Below are positions 12,635-25,795 of a DNA stretch of 64,000 nucleotides, one piece after another (within the stretch, counting starts at the first letter, position 1; every line of letters begins with the position of its first letter). The notes beneath the pieces were generated by a model, which saw nothing but the letters and a program-made list of their open reading frames with translations, was not told the DNA's origin and ran no database searches. The stretch is from Paralvinella palmiformis (lineage: Eukaryota > Annelida > Polychaeta > Terebellida > Alvinellidae), in contig JAODUP010000032.1 of NCBI GenBank assembly GCA_025642065.1, positions 791,501-855,500 of the forward strand, in the 5' to 3' direction. The position numbers and the translations under genes are program-made.

Positions 12635-14503
12635 CTGAAACAATAAAACAGACGCACAAGCTTATAACTATGTCTGAAATAATGAAAATTAACAAAGAAC
12701 ATGGTCGGCAGAGAGGTGAAATTAGTGTCAACACACTGTAATGATCAATCACATCTGATTTTGTTCAAAAGCATTGGCTAATCAGTGAAGAACAAACTAA
12801 ATGGGAGTTTAGCTATCACAAGACACATATATCTAGCTGATATTAAAATTACTGTATCTTGTAACTTGACAGTGATGGATGATCTACATTAAACTAGGCA
12901 ACAAGGTTTATCTATGTGTACAATGACAACAAAATGTATATAATGTAGTTAAAACTCTTAAATATTAACATTTCAACTTGAGTTTTAACTACATTATATC
13001 TTTTGAAAATCTCTGTATCATTGCAGTTTCCCCATCAAAATAATTTTTGCGCCAAGAAATTTCACATAGTAATGAAAAAGTAATGATGAGACCAGCAATA
13101 AATTTTATTGTATATCTCAGAGACCTGATAAATCAGGAAACTGAATGTGAGAACAAGGCTCAGAGACGGAGCATAAAAAATATCACTCGGCTTTGCCTCC
13201 TCCAACTTGCTTCTTATAACACGATGAGGACAAAGTGGAACTCACAAGAGGTTAGTCCAACCAGGTAATTAATCATTAAAATATACTTTTAGATTAAACT
13301 GCTTGTTCAACAGCAAGATGTATTAGTTCACATCTACATTGCAAATTCTACAAATGTGATCTATAATTTCACTCGAGATGAAATTAATGTTAAAATGACA
13401 CACTGAATTTAAGGTTACATTGACAAAATTTTAATAATGAATTAAGCATATAAAAGACATACACTTTAACTTGGTCACTAACAAATAATGAGAAATTAGC
13501 TGGATGTTTTCTACCCCAGTGACACTAATCTAAAGGACTAGACATATAATTATCATAAAAGAACCATCTAACATAAAAGTAACCCTTAAATGACTATATT
13601 ATCATGACACCTAAAAACTTGTTCAATTTCTTTAAAATAAATTGGTATTAGATAATTCAACCCATGCTCCTGCCGCAAACACAAATACTGTTAATAATAA
13701 TATATGTATTTTTAATATGTACAATGTAACCTATTATAATCATTCAAAACATTTTTATAAACAAAAACTATAACCAGCATGTAAAATTTTGTTTCATAAT
13801 GTCAGCTTAAAATTTACATAAAGCCCACAAACAAAAATTACCCATGGGCATGTACTGTTAATAAAACATCAGACTCGAACCCATACCAAATCTTTGTCAT
13901 TATTATGGACCTGCTGCTCTGATGGTTGGTCTGGACTGCACGGAGGTCATACTGGTATTACAAATACATTTAAACATAAAGGACATTATTATAAATCATA
14001 ATGGTCAAATACAGAAGGCAAATTTGTGTGAAAATGGTAATGATTAATAAAACTAGTCAGTTGATCAATTGTGAAATTGACTATACTTGCTGTGAAAGCA
14101 GATCAAGGAACAGCATGACTGAACAGGTGAAACTGAGGACACAAGTACTTGTAGTTTTTCATGCAGATCAAGAAACAGCATGACTGAACAACCAACCTTC
14201 AGTGTCCAGACCTGTTAAAAGCCCCCCCCCCTTCTTATTTATCACAGTAGTCTCAAACACTCTTTATATACTGATATATCTGTGTTAGGAAGGACCGACT
14301 TGTTTTTGGTGCTTGTCCTTCTAAGAACAGACCTAACTGAAAAATTGGCACTGAATATACACAAACTAAAGCTCCTGTAACGTGCATCCATAAACAAACC
14401 TAATTATGAAATAACAGGCTATCGAGCACACCTTTGTGGAAAATTAGGAGAAAAGCAGGACTAAAAATATTGAAAAAGTAGGAGAATACCAGGATAAAGT
14501 ATG
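12635..14503. other. Intron or upstream region of the Ser-rich protein gene
   Basis: No other exon found on either strand. It includes a 20-bp perfect inverted repeat (12938-12999), a C-run near 14223 and AT-rich DNA. Confidence 0.5.
12938..12999. repeat. Perfect 20-bp inverted repeat (hairpin)
   Basis: Arms 12938-12957 and 12980-12999 are exact complements (ATATAATGTAGTTAAAACTC and its inverse) around a 22-base loop. Confidence 0.95.
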
Positions 14504-14511
14504 ACAGAAAC

Positions 14512-15321
14512 CAGGGTTGGGTTTCTTCCCTTCCAATGGGAAGAAATGGGTTTTTACTGGTAAAAAAGGGGAAGAAACTCCCAAGGGTCACAAAGTCTGT
14601 GACAACAATCAATGGATCTGGTAAGAGATTAGCATCCTTGTAACTGGGATGTAGAGCATATGCCACAAGGTGCACCATTGTGATGGCTTGGTTGAAACAT
14701 TTCTTAACAAATCATGTACTAATGTTGCATAAGAAGTGAGGAATACCAAAATTGATGCTTTTAAACGGTCTTCGTGCAATTAATTGATGAACAAGTGGAT
14801 TCCAATGATCCAAACAAATTAATCAATTAGTGAATCCTGTGATCAGCAGTTCTATCACACACATGTGAATCGTTAGTTGTCGTCTGTCATGTCTTTTAAT
14901 AATGTTTCAGTTATAAAATCAAGATGAAATTAAGACATTAGTTAATATTTATTGTAATAATTATGTTTGGTGAAAATTAATAATTATTTATTGAATAATG
15001 ATGGATTAATAGGCAGCGATGTGGCGATTTTGGCTCTTATTGGGTTGAATCCTACAGTGTTGTGTGTTAAGGATGGCCAAAGATATCTTTCCTTCAGCTG
15101 GTAGGAAATATTACGTGCATAGAAGTCGAGCTGCTTCTGAGAACTCCTATTATAATTTTCAAAAAGTGCATATGTGTATTAATAGCATGAAAAATATATT
15201 AATATTTGTCAAATTTTGGGGTTTCTTCCATTTCTTCCCAAAAATGGAAGGGAAGAAAGTATTTCTTCCATAACAGAAATAACACAGTTTTACCATCCAT
15301 GGAAGAAACATGCCCACCCTG
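14512..15321. mobile_element. Non-autonomous hAT element with 8-bp target duplication
   Basis: The 810-bp element is flanked by the direct repeat ACAGAAAC at 14504-14511 and 15322-15329. Its ends are inverted repeats: CAGGGTTGGGTTTCTTCC on the left against CAGGGTGGGCATGTTTCTTCC read inward from the right. Further TTCTTCC/GGAAGAA motifs are clustered subterminally. An 8-bp duplication and CAGGG termini are hAT hallmarks. The interior has no transposase. Confidence 0.85.
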
Positions 15322-16230
15322 ACAGAAACAGTGCAGATAACACAATTTTTCATGTTTATAGCTCACCATGTACCTGTATATAATATTTGTTATCCAAAAT
15401 AACACATATCTTATGCAATTGTCACATTAAACAGTTACTGTTCTTCACTGATAGAAGATCTACTCTCCAACAAGAACCTACCTCTAATGAACACCTACTC
15501 AACAGGTGTAGTGAGTTTTATAAATGCTTAACCCTGATGAGTGCATACCATTGGTAAGCTCCATGGTAAAGGAATGATGCTCACTGCTGAATTTGCCCTT
15601 CTTTATACTCCCTCCACACTCTCCAAAGCATTCATAAGTTGACGTAAAAGGAATCATAGAACCAATTTTACTGGATTTGAACAGTGTTATTAGCCTTTAT
15701 TTTTCAAACACAACATATTACACTTTACAGTGACAGAAACTGCTAACACAATAATATTGTGTGTTACCAAAATTGTGAAATGTTAATTGGCTTTTACATT
15801 GTTTTTCAGCTCATTTATGGCTATGTAGAGACAATTAAGGAGGAAATCCATGCTTGCATATGCAAGAATAAGGGTTCATTTACAGTTCACTTGGAATGAT
15901 TTCTTGCACAGAATGCAGTAGGCACTTTAAACAGAACTTGCATCTACCCAATACCATTGTTCCACTACATATCCATTTTGTTTAACCAAAATTCTTGGAA
16001 TTTTGTGTGAGTTGGCATGTTTACAGTGTTGTTGTTATAATAGGGTATTCTTATCAGTCCTGTCACCAATCTACCAAACCATTACCAGTGTATGTGCATC
16101 ATAAGTGGCCTAAAAGTAGAAAGCATGTTAAATACATAAGATACTGGAACCATTACTATTATTGTACAGCTGATGATGATTATGTTTTACTGCCACTTTT
16201 ATGCACATGGTAGGCTAAATGACCTCCAAA
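15322..16230. other. Intergenic, nothing recognised
   Basis: Only short ORFs without splice support or family motifs. Confidence 0.4.
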
Positions 16231-16345
16231 GGTAATGAAGTGAAATCAAAGATGAAACAACCTTCAGATATTCCCTCGCTAAGATTCGAACATGGGTGGT
16301 AGTGATCTGTGGTCCAACATGCTATTGCTAGACCATGGAGGCGTC
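16231..16345 (-). repeat. tRNA-derived SINE fragment, copy 1
   Basis: On the minus strand the sequence reads like a tRNA head: CCATGGTCTAGCAATAGC (A-box-like) and, about 35 bases on, ATGTTCGAATCTT (B-box-like). A second copy lies at 16651-16747 in the same orientation. Confidence 0.6.
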
Positions 16346-16650
16346 CCTTATTGTACAGCTGCAAGAACTGCATTAGAACATTCATGACTGATTGCATTGC
16401 TATTATAGAATCTCTCCACAGCTTAATATGTCACTGATGACAATGTTTCACAGCACCAGATTATGGGCCTTTTTAATGTAAAAATAAGGTGGACAATGAT
16501 AAATTAAAACAATGTCACATTTGATATAAGCTGCTCATAAGGAATAATGTGGACGTTTTGAGCTGATAATTGAATATTAATGTTTTAGACTAAAAAATGG
16601 CACAGAAAATTATTAAAATTGAGTGGGTGGGAAAATACATAAAAACTAAC

Positions 16651-16747
16651 GGTAATGAAGCAAAGTCAAACCTTCAGATATGCCTACGCCGAGATTCAAA
16701 CACAGGTAGTAGTGATCCAACACGCTACCACTAGACCATGGAGGCAT
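16651..16747 (-). repeat. tRNA-derived SINE fragment, copy 2
   Basis: Matches copy 1 from GGTAATGAAG to ACCATGGAGGC with an internal deletion; the B-box is degraded (GAGATTCAAACA on the plus strand). Confidence 0.6.
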
Positions 16748-16867
16748 GCCGTTTTCAGTTGGACAACCCCTTACAAATAAGCAGCAACTCACCTGTGGTG
16801 GCTTGTAAAAACACAGCAACGTTGCCGGAAGAAGGTTAGCGGCACCCCCCTGAAAAAGTCGGGGGAA

Positions 16868-17260
16868 ATGGCAGGGTTGGCAAGATCAGTCAATAAGAGT
16901 ATTGACCAGACCAGTGGTTAATACTAGTTAAAACCTCCTTTTTACTGGTCAATTGAAAAATCCCTTTTTATAAAGCATTAATTTACAAAAAAATTATTTT
17001 ATGGTGTGGTGGCATATCAACATGTAAACCATAGTATCCCCTCCGAGTACATTCATATGGGGGAGACAATTAATAATTTATTCATCTATTTAACAAGAGT
17101 TTTAAGAAAAATTACTATTTAAGATTTAATTGGTTTATTATATCACCTTTGGCACATAGCACTGTATGATAGTGATTTTTTAATATCAGAACATTGTGGT
17201 ATTAGAACATGTTTACATATCAAGAATAACTAGTAATTCCCATCTGCTCAGATTGATAAT
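16868..17260 (-). mobile_element. hAT-like terminal fragment
   Basis: A hAT-like end (CAGGGTTGGCAAGA) starts near 16872, followed by TACTAGTTAAAAC text also seen inverted at 43985-44045. At 17190-17215 the sequence TATCAGAACATTGTGG and neighbours match, inverted, about 58735-58775, which lies just past a hAT transposase relic. The other end was not found. Confidence 0.45.
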
Positions 17261-17797
17261 CCCCATAGTGTCGTATTAATATTAGGTATCCCAACAGATG
17301 GGTAAAAGGCACGTCCAGATGCCAAACCTGGTGTTTTTAGCGTTTATTTGTCCAACAGTTTTTCATATTTCTATCTGAGCTACGTCAACAAATTTTATGT
17401 TTTTGAAATCTTCAGTCTTTCTTCTTTCAATGAGTATACGTGTTTATTACATTGAGTGTGTAGTAAGGAAATGCCATGCCAGTAAATGATGTGCCTATCG
17501 AAGAGTACCAGTGTTTCGGAAGCGTTGTCAAAGAGGCAGGTGCAACACCCCTCTGACAAACAGCAGTATTTGTCGCTGACTATTTACTCCCTATAATTAT
17601 CTTCATACGCATTAGAATCAGCATTCCCCCAGGTTTCTAGTGGTATATGTCGATATTAGGTGTGAGAAGAAATAGTTCACTAAAAAACGAAATGAAAAAA
17701 ATATAGTTGTGGAAACAAAACAAAAAAGGGACATATAGCATCTGAAAGAGAAATATATCCTTTATACAGTTATACAAACAGCAGTTTGATATATATT

Positions 17798-18783
17798 ATG
17801 GTCAATCAGCAAAGAGATCATATTCATGCACCCGTGGCAAATCATGCCATCTTCAATCCTACTCAGAAATACGGAGGTTCCGATTTATTGACAGTAATGG
17901 ATATTGATTTAAATGATGAATTTACCTCCACTTTGCGGACCGTAATGGGTATGCGCTTTATTATCATTTGAACTATTTTATTTTAGAGCAGTTTCAATTA
18001 GTTAGATTTAAGAAAGTTTGAAGACATTTGCCTTTGAAGTCGGATGCCTGCCGTGGAAATACTTCGTAAAGTTAAAACTGAGCCATAATGCGGCAGGCGT
18101 AGCAACCGACTTGCTATACTAAAATAAAGTTTTGCCTAGTTTAACGATATACTACAACCTACAGAAAAAACAGTGTATACAATAATTCATATGTTGTAAA
18201 TACTATGTAAATTGTATTAATAAATATAATAAATGAAGCATATGGCAGAAACAGATGCAGGTCGCCTGTCATTTGTCTTAAGAGCTTTTCGGTACTGCTT
18301 GTTTTGGGCGATAATACATTGATCTATGCAATTCGGCTTATTCAGACTGTGCGAATCATACAAATTCATCACCATATTTAAAAGTTCACTGTATTATAAA
18401 TACATTCCATGCTTGTTATAATATACTTATCTATATTAAAAAGATTTACAGAAGTAAATCTATAGTAATTGGTGATAACATTTATAGGAGATAAATACAG
18501 TACACATAATGACATAGACATACACTGAATCAGTGAGTGTCAGGCTCTATTTGACTAAATAGTAAAATAGTTACTTATGATATGTGATTTAAGAACAATT
18601 CATTATTGCTTTTCAGCTGGTGGTACACTGGACTTATTCTGGTCAGTGTTCATGGCTAAGGATGCCATTCCCTGTCAACTTGACATGGCTTCAGCTGACC
18701 TGTTACAACTGAAGTTGGAGCTTGACAGCTGTCACAAGGTTGAAGGTGAACAAGGCTGCTGTTCCCAGGACTGCCTATGCTGA
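17798..18783 (+). CDS. Candidate two-exon small protein
   Basis: Exon 1 would be 17798-17948 (ATG at 17798, donor ATGG|GTATGC), exon 2 18617-18783 (acceptor CTTTTCAG, TGA at 18781). Phases match (1 out, 1 in), giving a 105-residue product that begins MVNQQRDHIHAPVANHAIFN and ends GCCSQDCLC. Residues look like ordinary globular protein, not low complexity. Exon 2 also has TLDLFWSVFMAKD. No family is recognised and no promoter is evident. An unlisted further exon or a chance ORF pair is possible. Confidence 0.3.
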
Positions 18784-19568
18784 ACCCATGCTGGATTATA
18801 AATCTAGTACTTTAACTTGGAGCAAGAATTCACCCAAACCAAACAAAGAAAACAAATTTTGACTGAATTGGATAAATTTCAAAATTGAAAAAAATGCATG
18901 ACAATAGACCTTTACATTTAATAATCAGTCTGAATCAGGGCTTATGGGTGGCAGTTGCATATGTGGATGAATTTTTATTGGTACTGTGTTAGAAATGACA
19001 AGTTCAGAGGTAACAACAATTCAGTTTTAAACAGGGTTACACTTACAGACTGTATACAGATGCCCAAGGACAGATGATGTTGCTGAAGTTCAGAGTGAAT
19101 TGGTTTTTTGCAAGGTTATAAAAGCTTAATTTTGGGTAATGTACCGATTTGATCATTAGATTTGTCATGCTTGTAATGAACCGGTTTATATAATACAGCA
19201 TTTAATAATACATTGCAGTATAGAGAACACATCATGATATTTTCTAGAGGTGTAACTCCCGGGGATTTAATATATTTGAGGCTTCAAAGATGGCTTTCTT
19301 TTAAGCGTAAAAATGTGTGGTTTAATTGTTTTTTTTACTTCAGCACCAAGTCTCTTTCTTATAAGCTCAATTTTAATATCATTATACAAGTTGAATTTTT
19401 TTTAGTTGGGATACCTATTAATATTCAATGAAGTCTTATAATTGGGCAATGAAGATACTTGGCTATACTATGGTGTAATAACAATTAGATCACTCGCCAT
19501 ACAAACAATGCTGCATATTGCTATATAGCAGTATCTGTTCAGAATGATACATATATGTAGGTGTTACT
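18784..19568. other. Intergenic, nothing recognised
   Basis: AT-rich DNA without supported features. Confidence 0.4.
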
Positions 19569-19580
19569 ACAAACTACATG

Positions 19581-19940
19581 TTTGTTTTGTTTTTCGGGGA
19601 GATTCCCCAGGCTGTCGCTTAATCAGCACAGCCTCTATGTTGGAGTGGTTGAGAAACCTCCTCCCTCACCACTCACAGGGGAGCAGTATGGAAAGGTGGA
19701 GCTGAAATACCCTGAGGTTGGTCACTGCCAGAGTGTTTTACGTCCTCAGGTTTTTTTTAACGTCCCCGTTTATTTTAATCAATTCAGTGGAGACGGCAGC
19801 GCCATTTAACGTGGTCTGCCACCTACGATGTTGTAAGCCAAGAAATTAATCCCTGGAAAAGTTTTCACCTCTTACAGGGTTCGAACCTGTGACCGTTGGC
19901 ACCAAGTGCCGGATGCTTAACCGCTAGGCCACCGGAGCTC
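19581..19940 (-). mobile_element. tRNA-derived SINE (family 1), full length
   Basis: The 360-bp element is flanked by the 12-bp direct repeat ACAAACTACATG (19569-19580 and 19941-19952). On the minus strand it starts GAGCTCCGGTGGCCTAGCGG (A-box region) and has the B-box GGTTCGAACC about 50 bases on. The body includes a CTGAGGACGTAAAACAC motif and the end is CTCCCCGAA. It matches the copy at 26753-27111 along its whole length. RNA polymerase III promoter type; mobilised by a LINE in trans. Confidence 0.9.
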
Positions 19941-19952
19941 ACAAACTACATG

Positions 19953-22900
19953 ATGTTGCTAGCAATATTCAAGCATGACTAGACACAATTATAACCCTCC
20001 TATTAGTTGATTAGGTATTTGGCAGTGTTATATTATCCTGACAGTGTTGCATATTATCATATTGGGAGATTCACCAGTGCAGTTGCTTCCCATTGTTGGC
20101 TGGCTACAAAAGCATGGGTAATAGAATTCATCAGGAACAGACGTTTACCTGAGCTTTATGTCAAGACTGTTTGTCATTACCTAGAGCATTACTCCATGAA
20201 TCTGCTACAACCAAGACAAAGCCTATAGTGTGGTGGTCATGTGTTTGTAGATCAGGCACTGTCCGTTCTGATATGAGTACTATAGGACAGAATTTCATGC
20301 TGTGTCCAGCCAGCTCCTATTGAACAGGTATTCTCAAACTCTGGACTCCAAAGTTTGGAGTCATTCAAACAAAACTCTGAAATAGGCTGGGATTGCAGAA
20401 AACTGTTAAACTGGTATGTGCTACTGATTTCTCCATGGGAAAGAAAGAGATAGACTAGAGAACATAAACATTTATCAACAGGATAGGACTATCTATTATC
20501 AGACTTATTTTTATTATATTGTGCAATGTCAGCAAACTCAATTTCAATGTAATAATTTGTTTTGATAAATGTTTCAATACATGAAACAGAGTGTGTTTTA
20601 TTTATTTTTTTAACTATATTTGTTGTTCAGAATCTAACAACAATCTTTGAAAATTTGTATTGACCAGTATTGACCGCCTTTTCAAGTATTGACTGGGGTA
20701 TTGGATTTGGTGCATTCTAGGCCACCTTTTCAGCCAAACCAAAGTAGCAGAATAATTTTGTGTTGACAAAATAGGTAATGAGGGACTGTAAAACAGATGA
20801 TGTATAGTGTCGGCTGCTATTGAAAAGGCTGAGTAGCGCTATAACTTCACTACTCAGCTTTATTTGATTGTTGAAGGAACACAATAGACATAGCAAAAGT
20901 AATATCCGAGTACCAGATATTCTGAAGAATAGCAATATGAAACTTGCTGCAGAACCAAACCAAAGTTACTGGCCCATAGAAGAGCCTACATTGATTATTT
21001 GATAGGATTAGTAAATGTTACAAATATCAGTCAATATACTGTATATTTTGCTTGCAAAATCAGGTGGTCTCTCATATTTTGCCATGCCTGTGTAAAGTTC
21101 CCTCACTGGGAACTCCACTAGCCCATAAATGTTGTAGTTAAATTTCATCTCGCATTGACTTTGAAGGTTTAAATTTAATGTTGGTAGCATGTGTTGACCC
21201 AATTTGTGAAATATATGAAGACACAAAGACCAAAGTTGCCATTATTGCTGAGTTATATAATAACACAAGCAATATGCACATGTTTATAACAATTCAAGTC
21301 ATTTTGAAATTACACACAGCAAAGAAAAAAGTAGGAAAAGGCAGGAAATAGTAAGAATTACGGAGAAAAGGTAAGGAAAATAGGGCAGAGACAAAAAGTA
21401 GGATAGCTGAACAGTCTGAAATAATCATCCACCTCAGGTATAATTATTACAGCCTAGTAATTTTGATGTTAAACTAGCCTGACAGGAAGTTAACAGCTTG
21501 TTCTAATTTTTTATGTAAACAAACCATTTACGGTTAAAACTTCCATGCAAAATGGCTAGATCTTGACATGTCGTCAATCTGCAGGTTACTTCTAAGAGGC
21601 TCTTTTTGTAAACAATGAGAAACTGTTGATGATTTGTGGATGTGATAGCAGTAAACAATGGGAAATGTGGATATAAATTAACTGACGTTAAACAGTTATC
21701 ATACAGTAAGGTAGCAAAGAAACCTGTCCCCTGTAGTATAAACAATGTTGTGTGAGCAGTCATATGATGATAATGTACTTGAGGATAGTCAAGTATATAA
21801 TGTTTGGTAATGTTAATTATAATCAACTGCAGAAAAAATCCAATGGTCTTCCTTAAGAAGAGTGATATCACCTGACCCCCCCCAAAAAATTCTCAAATAA
21901 AACAAATAAATCAGGGCGGCCATCATTCCAAATGTAACAGCTCTGCTTGCTGATACAGACTGTGAGCTCACTTCAGATCCTGCATTGTAATCTTGTAGAT
22001 AGGTACAGCATATATTAGCTCTATAATACACATGTATCATGTATGTCTTCCAAGTATTCAAAACACCGATTTGGTCCGACTTCAAAACCAGAACCACACT
22101 CATGACACTGTGTGACTGTCACTTAGTATTCTAAATAAATCAGATTTAGCTAATTACTAAATTAGTGTCTAGTTCACCTTTAGATCTAGTACAAGTATAT
22201 AATTAAGAAATACAAAGTCAGTAAATCTCTCTATTATAGAGTTTATATGAATAGTCAATAGATCTATGCATTTACTAGATTTAGCTTTTAAAATTGCTCC
22301 ACACATAAATCATCGCATAAAATGATAATTTTTTTTGATAGTAGTCTATCATGAAAACACATCGACAGAAAATATTCTGTACATCTTTCAAGAGAAAACT
22401 AATGAACAGCTGGATTACAATTTTACTCCTTAGAAACTTCCTTTCCGTTTATTTACGCCCGTGTGAAATTGACATGACTTCCGAGACTACATTTAACATT
22501 GGTAACATTGCATTTGCCAATATCTAAGAACATGTTAACGTGCGCATGAATATTTTAACGATGCAGATACAGTTACTAATCATCTATCAACTGATTGTTG
22601 ATGTCCAAGATTATTACCTGGCTTGGATACATATTTTACATAATTTGACGGCACATACTTCTATTTACGGCCACGCATGCCTTCAACTTGACAGCAACAG
22701 ACATCACGTGACCAACGGTTTGCCGACGAGAAGTGGAATATTTTAGAAAATTTACCAGTTAGCATGGGAACTACAAAAAAACTGGAAGACATACCAATAA
22801 ATATAACTATACTGACATTTTAAAATAAAATTTCATATTCACATATCATGTTATTACATAGATTTTGTATTTAGTTCGTCGATGTTTACATTCCGTAAGA

Positions 22901-23158
22901 CGAGAACATTGGAGATTTCGGGATGCGAAACAAACAGAATAACTAAATACTGATATCATTTCGTTATTGTCATACCAAATAATGTAATATACATACAATA
23001 TACGTGATGATGATCATCATCATCATCGTTGTCGTCTTCATAATCACCATAATTTACCCCAAAAACATAGTATGAAATGAATTAATACAAAGGTCACAAC
23101 TTCACACACACACATATATTAGACCACAGGGATTTGACTCTGATAAATAGTAACATAT
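19953..23158. other. Intergenic, few features
   Basis: No gene supported. TATTGACCAGTATTGACC text near 20660-20700 resembles parts of the hAT-like fragment at 16.9 kb. A run of C lies near 21877. Confidence 0.4.
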
Positions 23159-23167
23159 ATATTGTGG

Positions 23168-25524
23168 GGTATCCGGACATTTAGCCAACGGACACTTACC
23201 CAACGGACATTTAGCCAATATTTGCAGGGGGGACATTTAGTCAACATTCAAAATTTACATCTACATGTATATTGTTATATTTTTAAGTTTGTGTATGCTC
23301 TGTCAATATTATGTTCTGTTTATAGGTGTTGCAAATATACGCCTATCTTTAGATAAGATGTTAGTAACATAATAATTATTGCTGCTTTTTGTATAATTTG
23401 TATATTTATATTAATGTATACTGTTTTCTTCGTTATTATACATAAATATAAATAATGATATGCAACATGCAATATGTCAGGGTTGGGAGTTTTTTACACA
23501 GACGTTATTAACACCGTTAACTACTCAACTATATCTGGCATGTGGGTAATTACTACTTGTATATACGGCAGATAATCTACTAGTCTCAGAATAACTCTCT
23601 ATCCAATGTTGACACTTACATTTATTGTAATGTTGTTAAGATGTGACTGCATAACCCCGGTGATATCTCATGGTTTTAAAATGTGACTTAATTTTGCATC
23701 AGTATAGAAAGCAAGTCTGAATTTAATTTGAAGCAGTGTTACACTTTCTCATGATCATAGTGTTATGTCACATTGATACATACCTACATCATTACATGTT
23801 GGCTTAAATTATTGAACTAATACTGTGATTATTATTTGATATCTAGCCTTTAGTACTGTATAAAGGTGGAAGAGTAGAGAATTCCACTTGGGAACATTTT
23901 TTACATGTTGCCGTTGGAAATAAGAAATGTACAAAGTGCAAAAAGTGTGATCATCAGCAAGCTAATAATAGTCCACTACACAAAATGTTCAATGGATTCA
24001 GTTTCATCAGCATCAAGTGAGCGAATATTTACAAAGTTTGAAAATATTCACACTAAAGTGTACAATCTTCTATGCAACAGTAAAGCTTTTAATATGGTAT
24101 TCTGCTATAGGATTCTCAGAGGCAGTGCCGAATTAGACTATTTAACTGTTCAGATAGACAATATTCACTTTTAGTGCAGAAGAACAATAAATGTAATTAT
24201 TTTGTTATATTCCTACTATTCATGTAGACATTCATGTGTCAAATATTAGGGTGTAGGACAGTTGCTCACCGGTGAATTGTTAATGAGGAATTTTTTAAAA
24301 AAGTAAATGATTTTTAATTCATAAATATATTTCTTAGTATCATATTACCTATATAATTATTGGGATGAATATTACCAATTATTAGGGAATTAAAGTTCAG
24401 AGCAACTGTCCATACTCCAAATATTGAGTAGTGTGCTGATAAAAATGCATGTATGTGAAAGACACTATAAAATAAATGGGTCACCTAGTGCAAAAAGATC
24501 TGGCTTTGTTTACAGTGCTTCTGTTTGGTGTACCAGACCATCCCCAATGACACTTAACTTCTTTCACCTGGAACCAGTGACTTCTATAGGCTAGTAGGAT
24601 AAAAGGGCAACTAGATCTGGCTTCCTTTACAGTGATTCTGTTTTACGTACAGTCAGAATTTGTTGATCCACAAGGTTTGTTGCATGATAATATGTGGGAT
24701 AAACGAGAATATGATTATTGAGTTCGTGACATACTGGTAGTCTGTGTCACACATTTTAAATCATACAGATATACGTCCGTAGTTAAACCAAATTTCAACA
24801 ACCGTACGCAAGACATGGAATGGCATTGAAGCCATTGAGCATTTTGATGTTTGTTAATTACAGACACTATAAAGAAATACTCGTGTCATTATTTGAGAGA
24901 TAAATTTAAATGAGATTATTATGGCTCGATATGTTTTTTTTGTTCTTAAATGACTCAATATTTTATTCAAGTATATTTATACTTAGCGCCCAGTTAAGAA
25001 ATATAAAATATGGAAACAATATAGATAACACAAACAAAAATATTAAAAGTATACGATGTAGACTTAATAATAGGAAAATTGACAATGTACACCTATAGAC
25101 AACATGTCAGAAATAAAGAATGTATTATATGCAATGTTTGTGTTTTCAGATTTTAGAGTATAAGACATTTGTTTGTGATCATTACATTCGTACAATGAAT
25201 TGAATAAAATTCAATTACATACACTATGACGATTGAATATAACATCTGTAGACTATATGTAACATATGTGTTTGCAAGTTTTAGAATATGAGACATCACT
25301 TTGTGTTTGTTACATTTGTACAATGAATTACAAAAATACAATTACATACAATGTTTTGTGTTTATTGAAACAACTATATTTATGAAAACTCACATAAACA
25401 TAATAATTTTTTGAATGTTGGCTAAATGTCCCCCCTGCAAATATTGGCTAAATGTCCGTTGGCTAAGTGTCCGTTGGCTAAATGTCTGTTGGCTAAGTGT
25501 CCGTTGGTTAAATGTCCCGAATTC
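23168..25524. mobile_element. hAT-like transposon with tandem-repeat termini
   Basis: Both ends are built of repeats of GGACATTTAGCCAAC and GGACACTTAGCCAAC in inverted orientation (about 23174-23252 and 25409-25517). They continue inward as an identical AATATTTGCAGGGGGGACAT. The right end holds two more units than the left. Direct repeats ATATTGTGG at 23159-23167 and 25525-25533 fit an 8-9-bp hAT target duplication. The interior (ORF at 23905-24174) keeps a piece of hAT transposase. Confidence 0.75.
23905..24174 (+). pseudogene. hAT transposase C-terminal fragment
   Basis: The 89-residue ORF contains SSASSERIFTKFENIHTKVY followed by NMVFCYRILRG. This matches the hAT dimerisation region pattern (S-A-S-x-E-R-x-F-S, then K-x-R-N). 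The fragment lacks the N-terminal DNA-binding and catalytic regions, so the element is not autonomous. A sister fragment lies at about 58500-58660. Confidence 0.6.
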
Positions 25525-25750
25525 ATATTGTGGATGTATATATTATAACCGAACCAGAATAAGCAGCTGTGATAAAATAATCGGAAATTATAGTTTGTGT
25601 CTTCAAATTAAAGTGTTGATTCTGTAAAGGGACCCTCCCCTATTCCTACTCACACATGATGCAGAGGGTGTTATTCAGGTAGATTATATATGTGTCTCAA
25701 GAAAGACGCCCCTGTTTTGACCAAATCATCCATTTTCACTCCCAATCTGT

Positions 25751-25794
<44 letters not shown>
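25751..25794. repeat. (AAT)n tract
   Basis: Pure ATA/TAA trinucleotide run of about 43 bp. Confidence 0.95.
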
Positions 25795-25795
<1 letters not shown>

